Shown here piece after piece: positions 46,174-51,131 of a DNA stretch of 51,131 nucleotides; the stretch's first letter is position 1, and every line of letters begins with the position of its first letter. The translations under genes and the position numbers were made by a program. The notes below the pieces were generated by a model. It was not told the DNA's origin and searched no databases. It saw only the letters and a program-made list of their open reading frames with translations. Origin of the DNA: Flavobacterium sp. FEMGT703F (lineage in GTDB: Bacteria; Bacteroidota; Bacteroidia; Flavobacteriales; Flavobacteriaceae); NCBI GenBank assembly GCA_002786385.1, contig PGCN01000004.1, positions 1 to 51,131 on the forward strand, given 5' to 3'.

Positions 46174-47847
46174 TCATTCTTTATCTAAATAATCAGCAAA
46201 TTGTGCAATTAACGAGGCTTCACCATACTTGCGAACCAAATAGGTGAAAACTGGTTTTCCCACATTCTTGTACGATCGAGGTGAATCAGATTTTGAGTGG
46301 CTACATTTAAGGCAACTTTTGATAATCTTTGAAGCACTGCGACAAGTCTCGGAATACTTCAAAATACTATCAAAAAGTGCCTTTTCTGTGGTTTCTGGGA
46401 ACTTTTCGGCTACGAGTCGCTGTATCTCAAAATCCCGCGACTCCTTGTCCTGTATAGTGTCTACGCTTGCGACTTCCAAAATACCTGTCTCAGATTCCGA
46501 GACTTGTCGCGTTTGAGTATTTCGCATCTCGATCGCACGATCGAGCAATTCTGGCGACATTTCTTGAAGCCAATAATCATCAGAAATTGGTTGATTTAAA
46601 ATGCGATCGAGCTTGTCTGCATCTGATTCTGGGATTATTTCTGGGATGATTATTGGTGGCTTTTGAGGCTCCAGTACAGGGTCTGATTGCTGATTAAACA
46701 ACTCATAAACCCATTCAGGACGTATCCATTCAGGGGCGATCGATACTTTCTGAGCATCAACAAACTCACCCTCACCATTCTTAATCCCTGAAAGCGTACC
46801 TTTGAAAAGTGGGCGGTTTTCCGAGTCAGAGTAGAGCTCAAGTTGAATTATGCCCCGGTCGCGCGACTTGCTAAATCCTTCACTTCCACCCAGTGCAGCC
46901 AAAGTGTTGTCATGCCCAATTAATATTGGAGCTTCATTAGCTTTTCTAGGGTCGCCGACCATTTTGCGAATCAGTTTCTTGGCAGGTTCGATCGTACCTT
47001 CTTCTGAGCTATATCCAGTCACCTCATCCCAAATTGAGGTAAAGGGTTTGTCCTTCAAAGTGCGAGTTGCAAAGCGGACATACATAGCATTCAACTGTTC
47101 TCCAACTGCGAAATAATTTTGATTTGCACCATATCCAGAAGTGCCTAAACTAACTAAGCATTTCCAACTTGCCTCGCGATTTTGATGAAAGTGAGGGTCT
47201 GCAATCGAAATGATTTGATGACCTCTGAGATAATGCCGACATAGGGCTAGAAACGAAGCAAAGTAACTTTTATAGCTACCCATATCGCCATAAATTAACA
47301 GCGGTTTTTGCATCAATTGCCCAATCCATCCGCCCTCATGCTCGTTAATTAGCTTGAGCAATTTTGCCTTTTTAGTAGCCAAAGTTTCGATTTGTTCCTG
47401 AGTTTCTGTTTCTGGTTCCGGTGTTTCTATTGTTTCTGTTTTTGTTTCTGTTTCTGGTTCAGGTTGAGGTAATTGCGATCGCAACCAATCCTCACCATAC
47501 CGATCGACTTGAAGCACAGTGAAATTGCCCCGCATTTCCTCCTCAGTATCCGCTACCGAATATTTCGATCGAATCTCTTCCTTTTGAACCAATTCAGCGG
47601 CTATAACAGGTTCGATCGCAGCATCCAATTTCTTCTGTTTCTGTTCTTGATAAAAATTCCACAAATCGATCGCCCGTTGTTCTTCCTTTTTTCTCTCAGA
47701 TTCAAAATATCCAACGGTAAAACAACTAATCGCGCCTATCCCCGCAACTTGCCGATGGATTACCCAGCGCTGGAAGGGGATAGCGGCAACCGATAATCCC
47801 AAGCAGCAGATGCCACCGAAGATTGAGCCGATCGCTAGTTTGCTCAT
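46174..47847 (-). CDS. Membrane-anchored P-loop ATPase (FtsK/TraG-like superfamily, tentative)
   Basis: A 557-residue protein. Two N-terminal transmembrane helices (about 5-24 and 34-48) are followed by a Glu/Thr/Pro linker (125-155) and an ATPase: Walker A GDMGSYKS (187-194; Tyr replaces the usual Gly before Lys), Walker B FTSIWDE (269-275), then PILIGHDNTLAALGGSEG. The order (membrane anchor, then ATPase) is that of conjugative coupling proteins and some viral DNA-packaging pumps. The C-terminal 150 residues are a separate helical domain. It ends the leftward operon. Confidence 0.65.
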   Translation of the reverse strand: MSKLAIGSIFGGICCLGLSVAAIPFQRWVIHRQVAGIGAISCFTVGYFESERKKEEQRAIDLWNFYQEQKQKKLDAAIEPVIAAELVQKEEIRSKYSVADTEEEMRGNFTVLQVDRYGEDWLRSQLPQPEPETETKTETIETPEPETETQEQIETLATKKAKLLKLINEHEGGWIGQLMQKPLLIYGDMGSYKSYFASFLALCRHYLRGHQIISIADPHFHQNREASWKCLVSLGTSGYGANQNYFAVGEQLNAMYVRFATRTLKDKPFTSIWDEVTGYSSEEGTIEPAKKLIRKMVGDPRKANEAPILIGHDNTLAALGGSEGFSKSRDRGIIQLELYSDSENRPLFKGTLSGIKNGEGEFVDAQKVSIAPEWIRPEWVYELFNQQSDPVLEPQKPPIIIPEIIPESDADKLDRILNQPISDDYWLQEMSPELLDRAIEMRNTQTRQVSESETGILEVASVDTIQDKESRDFEIQRLVAEKFPETTEKALFDSILKYSETCRSASKIIKSCLKCSHSKSDSPRSYKNVGKPVFTYLVRKYGEASLIAQFADYLDKE

Positions 47848-48242
47848 CTTCTACCTCCCAAACCGATCGCGAACAATCCCAGAATTGCGATAACAACAAC
47901 ACCAACAAAATGCCACCACTGTAAAAGCTTTAGCAAATCCCACCATGCCAGAACAGCGCCAACATAAAGAGAAATCCCAGCAGTTCGCCACAGACTTTGA
48001 TAGCTAGAATCTGTTGGTGGGAAAAACATCAGAGCCAAACCTCCGAGGATTACTCCACAGACATAGAACCAAAAGTAACTGGGATTGGGGCGGACAAAAT
48101 TACTAGCGGTTATCCCGATCGCAAAAAAGAGCGAGCGAAACTGCCAGCTATTCAAGTTTTGGTATCGTTTCAATACCAACGAATCGGACGGCTTGAGTTC
48201 GATCGGCTCTGGATTTTGTGGCTTTTGAAAAGGTAAAAACAT
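47844..48242 (-). CDS. Four-helix membrane protein
   Basis: A 132-residue integral membrane protein with about four transmembrane segments (LFFAIGITASNF, FWFYVCGVILGGLALMFF, AGISLYVGAVLAWW, FVGVVVIAILGLFAIGL) and a cytoplasmic Pro-rich start. It overlaps the ATPase start by 4 bases and the upstream gene by 1. It may form the membrane part of a DNA-translocation or virion-assembly complex with the ATPase. Confidence 0.62.
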   Translation of the reverse strand: MFLPFQKPQNPEPIELKPSDSLVLKRYQNLNSWQFRSLFFAIGITASNFVRPNPSYFWFYVCGVILGGLALMFFPPTDSSYQSLWRTAGISLYVGAVLAWWDLLKLLQWWHFVGVVVIAILGLFAIGLGGRR

Positions 48243-49030
48243 TAGTTACCTCCAAAAAATTTGCTGATTTTCTTGAAACCATTTCTGATATTCCCCATGA
48301 AGTTCTTAGCAGAACTAGCCATGTTTCCTGACCAATTGAAATTAATTGCATCTTTGGGACTGCCACCAATTTGTCTTGGTTGATAACCACCAGAAAATTG
48401 AGGCTGAGAGTAGCCTGATTGACCAGTACCGCCCCATTTTGGGTGCGATGAGGCATCGTAGCCGTACTGCAAAGCTAATTTGGCTTGCTTAGCCTGATTG
48501 CCTAAATTCGCCTTCCATGCAGCCATAGCAGCTTGAATAGCTGGCTCTGAAGCAGCATCGGCTCTGGCTTGTTCCAGTTCAGCTAAGGATTGAGCCAATC
48601 GAACACCAATGCGGATTCTATCTTTCTCGTTATTGTCCGATCGCAACTGAGAATGTAATAAGTCAGCATTTGCTAGTCTGTCCTGACCTTCAAGTAATTT
48701 TGATGCTCTACGCTTAACTGAAATCGCAACATCAACCGCTTGTTTGTCGAAACCTTCGATCGCACTAAAACCTTTTTTAGTCACCGCTGCAACAGCCTTA
48801 TTCCAAGCAACATTTGAGTCAATTACTTGTCCGTAAATCTTCTCAATTAGTTGGATATTATCAAGTAACCATTGAGCTTGAATCCCTAACTGTCCAAATT
48901 CTTGAAAACCCTCAACAGTCATTTGATTGATATTTGAGAAACTGATTCCCAGTTTTTCGAGCATTAGCGACTCGATTGCCGGATCAATATGGGTAATGAG
49001 ATGTGGACAAAGCGCTCCGTTACTTTCCAT
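48242..49030 (-). CDS. Helical protein with Gly-rich C-terminus, operon partner
   Basis: A 262-residue protein. Mostly helical (LDNIQLIEKIYGQVIDSNVAWNKAVAAV, RIGVRLAQSLAELEQARADAASEPAIQAA), ending in a Gly/Ser/Gln-rich tail (GGTGQSGYSQPQFSGGYQP) and an amphipathic end (SAKNFMGNIRNGFKKISKFFG). Could be a structural or pilot-type protein that inserts into membranes. ATG 49030 follows GGGGGAAAG. Confidence 0.58.
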   Translation of the reverse strand: MESNGALCPHLITHIDPAIESLMLEKLGISFSNINQMTVEGFQEFGQLGIQAQWLLDNIQLIEKIYGQVIDSNVAWNKAVAAVTKKGFSAIEGFDKQAVDVAISVKRRASKLLEGQDRLANADLLHSQLRSDNNEKDRIRIGVRLAQSLAELEQARADAASEPAIQAAMAAWKANLGNQAKQAKLALQYGYDASSHPKWGGTGQSGYSQPQFSGGYQPRQIGGSPKDAINFNWSGNMASSAKNFMGNIRNGFKKISKFFGGN

Positions 49031-49256
49031 TTTTCTTTCCCCCGTTTGCATTCCCCGAAAAAGGCGACAAATTACTACTGGTATTGGTGATGATTTGGTC
49101 GCCTGCTACATTCACGGTGGCAGGCGAATCTTTGATTCCTTGTTTATAGGCATCTTCACGAGCCGATGCGATCGCGAAAACTATCAAACCACCTAATATG
49201 AAAAACAATCCTGAGCCGAAAAGAGTTGTTAGTAAATCATCATTTTTGTCGTTCAT
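49020..49256 (-). CDS. Single-pass membrane protein
   Basis: A 78-residue protein with one transmembrane helix (LFGSGLFFILGGLIVFAIAS) and a polar Asn/Gly-rich tail outside or inside the membrane. AGGAGT precedes the start, and it starts one base after the previous stop. Part of the same operon; size and layout resemble minor coat or entry proteins of small phages, but this is only shape. Confidence 0.58.
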   Translation of the reverse strand: MNDKNDDLLTTLFGSGLFFILGGLIVFAIASAREDAYKQGIKDSPATVNVAGDQIITNTSSNLSPFSGNANGGKKNGK

Positions 49257-49343
49257 CTAGCAAACTCCTGTCATCAAAATTGCTGTTGTACAATCTGAAA
49301 AAGCTTCAGATTTTTGAAAAAGCGATTGTAACCACTTAAGCAT
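49257..49343 (-). CDS. Very small protein (28 residues) with strong ribosome site
   Basis: MLKWLQSLFQKSEAFSDCT... preceded by TCAGGAGA eight bases before the ATG, the best ribosome site in the operon. It abuts the next gene. A longer TTG-initiated reading of 88 residues exists (to 49523), but it would run through a dispersed cyanobacterial repeat (around 49455-49495) and has no ribosome site. Confidence 0.45.
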   Translation of the reverse strand: MLKWLQSLFQKSEAFSDCTTAILMTGVC

Positions 49344-49513
49344 TTGTGATTTCTCCTGATTTGAATTGGCTCGTAAACTCGCAAAGATTATCAGATTTAT
49401 CAATAATTTCTCTCTGCGAGTTTGCTCAAGATTTGCTTGCAGAACTAGCCGTGAATCGCAGCTATCCCGTAGGGAATCGCCTAAAACTTCGGCTAATTCT
49501 GTGCAAGATTCAA

Positions 49514-50080
49514 TTAACCCCAAAGTCCAGAAATCTGTTTCGGTTCCGCTTTTTTTCCCGGTAAACTGCCATTGCGTAGATCCATCGGAGTTTGACGAAT
49601 TGCTTGGGTAATTTGACCAAAATTAGAGCGAACTAGATTCGCCCGATTTTGAATTTTGTCCATCACATTGGCACCGAGCGCGATATAGAAAGCATCAACA
49701 ATTTGCTCTGAGGCTGCGTCAGCTACATCGGTCATCGCCAAACTCGCTTCTTGAGTCGCTGCTCGAACTGCTAAGACCATCCCGTTAGCTTCTTCTTCGC
49801 CGTCGCGATGTTCGCTATGGTCGATCGCCATATCATCAATCTGATCACATTGATCGGCGTAGCCATTACGCTCTGAAGCAATTTGAATCAGTGCATCAGC
49901 CGGTGCCATCATATTCTCGCGCACGAGTCGGTAGTATTCGCGCACTTCGTCGATATCGCAACCTTCAACTTGAGCGTTCTGGTACTTGCGGTGACCGAGC
50001 GCTTTGCGAACGCTGGTAATATCAGAAACTTTGCCTAGTCCGAGTTGATATTTTAGTTCAATTCTTGAAATCGTAGTCAT
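49514..50080 (-). CDS. Helical protein of unknown function in the ATPase operon
   Basis: A 188-residue protein. The N-terminus (RIELKYQLGLGKVSDITSVRKALGHRKYQNAQVEG) suggests a small MerR-like or HTH module. The middle is acidic, and the rest is Ala-rich helical (EASLAMTDVADAASEQIVDAFYIAL). Overlaps the upstream gene by 23 bases. Function unknown. Confidence 0.58.
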   Translation of the reverse strand: MTTISRIELKYQLGLGKVSDITSVRKALGHRKYQNAQVEGCDIDEVREYYRLVRENMMAPADALIQIASERNGYADQCDQIDDMAIDHSEHRDGEEEANGMVLAVRAATQEASLAMTDVADAASEQIVDAFYIALGANVMDKIQNRANLVRSNFGQITQAIRQTPMDLRNGSLPGKKAEPKQISGLWG

Positions 50081-50369
50081 CTGTTGGTAGTCCTATATTT
50101 TGCAAAAAGTTACGGGTTTTGTTGGTGTCTCGATCGCACTTCACGAAAATCTTTTCAAGCTCAACGAGACACCATTTTGTGAAATCTGAGAATTTGCGGG
50201 CGTGGATAACCCGATCGCACTCTGGGCATTCTTCCTCCAGTAGCATCAGTCGTCGCTTGAATGTCGCTTCACTGATACCAAGAATTTGCTTAAGCTGCGA
50301 TCGAGTCCAAAAATTACGTTTCCCAGATTCCTCTTGAATCTGTACCGTTAAAGGCTTTCGACGCTTCAT
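50058..50369 (-). CDS. HTH-like protein
   Basis: A 103-residue basic protein. FWTRSQLKQILGISEATFKRRLMLLEEE is a helix-turn-helix, CPECDRVIHARKF follows with a Cys pair, and the C-terminus is helical. It could regulate the operon or contact DNA for transfer. No ribosome site is obvious. Confidence 0.6.
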   Translation of the reverse strand: MKRRKPLTVQIQEESGKRNFWTRSQLKQILGISEATFKRRLMLLEEECPECDRVIHARKFSDFTKWCLVELEKIFVKCDRDTNKTRNFLQNIGLPTDDYDFKN

Positions 50370-50440
50370 AGCTTTTGTCGTGAGCTACTTTGGAATCATT
50401 TAAAAGTGTCTCAAAGTAGCTCACAGGATTTGAAAAAAAA

Positions 50441-50653
50441 TTAATCCCGCTTAACTGTTTCGTTACCACAACTAATTGAAGTCCAGTCGTAGCGTCCAAG
50501 CTCCCTTGCCCCTCCGTTAACGGTGGAATCCACGGCTTCCTTGGCGGTGCGGGCGGGAACTTCTGTTGTGTACGGGCGAGAATCCCCAAGTTGTTGAGTA
50601 ACGATTTCAACGTCAAACCGTTGATAATGCTGCTTAATTTCTGTTAATTTCAT
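50441..50653 (-). CDS. Small protein, first gene of the ATPase operon
   Basis: A 70-residue protein (MKLTEIKQHYQRFDVEIVTQQL...). AAGGAGATTCT precedes the ATG. Mixed alpha/beta with a beta-rich middle. No family recognised. It is the first ORF after the strong promoter and the 5' leader hairpin. Confidence 0.58.
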   Translation of the reverse strand: MKLTEIKQHYQRFDVEIVTQQLGDSRPYTTEVPARTAKEAVDSTVNGGARELGRYDWTSISCGNETVKRD

Positions 50654-50690
50654 AGAATCTCCTTGTGCCGTGTGTTGGCATTGGGTGAAA

Positions 50691-50723
50691 GTCTAGTTCA
50701 GCGTTGGTAGCGCTGTTCTAGAC
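50691..50723 (-). promoter_or_regulatory. 5' leader hairpin of the ATPase operon
   Basis: GTCTAG-TT-CAGCG / CGCTG-TT-CTAGAC stem with a 7-base loop. It begins about 4 bases after the predicted transcription start, so it would sit at the very 5' end of the mRNA and could protect it or take part in attenuation. Confidence 0.6.
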
Positions 50724-50733
50724 GTTAAACAAA

Positions 50734-50762
50734 ACTGTAACATCCATTGGATGTTGTGTCAA
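50734..50762 (-). promoter_or_regulatory. Sigma70-type promoter with operator in the spacer
   Basis: Minus strand: -35 TTGACA (50757-50762, perfect), 17-base spacer, -10 TACAGT (50734-50739). The spacer holds a 15-bp near-perfect palindrome, ACATCCAATGGATGT (50740-50754 complement), centred on the promoter. A repressor bound there would block the polymerase; the RHH-like gene next door is a natural candidate. Confidence 0.75.
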
Positions 50763-50819
50763 CATAAAACTTGAATATTTTAGCTAAAGATTCTGTTGCT
50801 CATCGAATATGCTGGATTT

Positions 50820-51047
50820 ATGAGCGAGAAAAATAGTAAAAAAGGAAAAAGTAGGGATGATCGCGATCGACTCACTTTCGATGTGGGAGGTTTGCGCGAT
50901 CGGCTTAGAACTCAGGAAAGATACCCCGGCGAACCTCTCGCGTCGATCATCCGCACAGCTCTAGTGGAATGGCTGTCACAAAAGGAATCCCAAGAAAAAT
51001 ATACAAAAAGCGATAAAAATGATATATCAACAAATGACAATAACTGA
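50820..51047 (+). CDS. Small RHH-like DNA-binding protein
   Basis: A 75-residue basic protein. DRLTFDVGGLRDRLRTQE, then LASIIRTALVEWLSQKES, fits a ribbon-helix-helix (strand, helix A, helix B) with a basic N-terminal arm and Asp/Asn-rich tail. It is divergent from the ATPase operon and adjoins attR by 41 bases. It is a likely repressor of that operon or an excision accessory. The upstream in-frame start at 50796 lacks a ribosome site. Confidence 0.55.
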   Translation: MSEKNSKKGKSRDDRDRLTFDVGGLRDRLRTQERYPGEPLASIIRTALVEWLSQKESQEKYTKSDKNDISTNDNN

Positions 51048-51088
51048 AAAGTATACACAGTAATATTTATGAGTAATCTAGCTAAACT

Positions 51089-51131
51089 ATGGCATTGTAG
51101 GGGTCAGCGGTTCGAGCCCGCTATTCTCCAT
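51089..51131 (+). repeat. attR: 43-bp direct repeat, tRNA-Ala(GGC) 3' part
   Basis: Identical to bases 1-43. In the integrated state one copy belongs to the restored tRNA gene and the other to the displaced 3' fragment. The window ends exactly at the end of the repeat, so it equals the element plus both core sites (51,088 bp excluding one copy). Confidence 0.93.

Noticed and set aside
49344..49523. Longer TTG-started reading of the small gene at 49257
   Set aside because: No ribosome site at the TTG, overlap with the upstream gene and a dispersed repeat in the extra part; a strong ribosome site precedes ATG 49343.
1..51131. Terminase, portal, major capsid, tail-tube or relaxase genes
   Set aside because: No motif of these families was recognised in any frame; absence is stated with caution because divergent proteins cannot be excluded by eye.
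1..51131. rRNA genes, insertion sequences or transposases
   Set aside because: None seen; no DDE-type transposase frame and no long inverted repeats bounding a gene.

Overview
The window is one complete integrative element of a cyanobacterium, cut exactly at its two ends. The host assignment rests on the very frequent GCGATCGC/CGATCG (HIP1-type) sites and on cyanobacterial or plastid families (NblA, Ycf46, Ycf35, DUF2997, DUF5895). The first 43 bases are repeated perfectly as the last 43. The repeat reads as the 3' part of a tRNA gene, from the anticodon loop to the discriminator base. Folding it by hand gives anticodon GGC, with the base at tRNA position 70 being U as expected for the alanine G3:U70 identity pair. 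The element is therefore about 51.1 kb, sits in tRNA-Ala(GGC), and has a tyrosine integrase just inside the left end.

Layout. (1) 0.1-7.3 kb: integrase, convergent with a leftward operon of RHH protein, two small Cys-motif proteins, AEP primase/VirE-type helicase, NblA and a putative excisionase. A divergent XRE repressor with TTTACC/GGTAAA operators separates this from a KfrA-like coiled-coil DNA-binding protein. (2) 7.3-16.4 kb: a Ycf46 AAA+ ATPase, DUF2997, zinc-ribbon and Ycf35 module, then many small orphan genes, an MT-A70 methyltransferase, an HNH gene with an in-frame stop and a NADAR-like protein. (3) 16.4-21.9 kb: DEDD exonuclease, collagen-like fibre protein, ATP-dependent DNA ligase and an HU-domain fusion. 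(4) 31.7-21.9 kb, leftward: RHK-repeat proteins, a C5 cytosine methylase, HU, then three very large genes. The last is a 1088-residue protein carrying the signatures of a single-chain two-barrel RNA polymerase of the QDE-1/RdRP type. (5) 32-44.5 kb: a string of mostly one-gene units, each with its own terminator and often a shared leader motif, including three SLOG-family genes, an AlkB-like oxygenase, DUF5895 and DUF5131. (6) 44.5-46.2 kb: a nuclease and a likely lysis cassette. (7) 50.7-46.2 kb, leftward: a membrane-ATPase operon from a strong sigma70-type promoter with a palindrome in its spacer, divergent from a small RHH-like gene next to attR.

The main discovery candidate is the pairing of the element-encoded RNA polymerase with a bipartite leader motif (box A TGCTTTCGCTTT, box B TTTTGATTTT or close variants). 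It occurs at least 12 times, plus 4-6 copies of a related form, always on the + strand and usually 20-50 bases upstream of a start codon. This could be a private transcription system for dispersed accessory genes; the link between the two is inference. A second theme is hijacking of host photosynthesis and nucleotide metabolism: NblA, the Ycf46/Ycf35 set, four SLOG-type domains, a NADAR-like protein, DUF4326 and two AlkB-like domains.

No terminase, portal, capsid or tail-tube gene is recognisable, and no relaxase. Lysis genes, a fibre protein and a membrane ATPase suggest either a highly divergent prophage or a phage-plasmid-like element; the class is left open.
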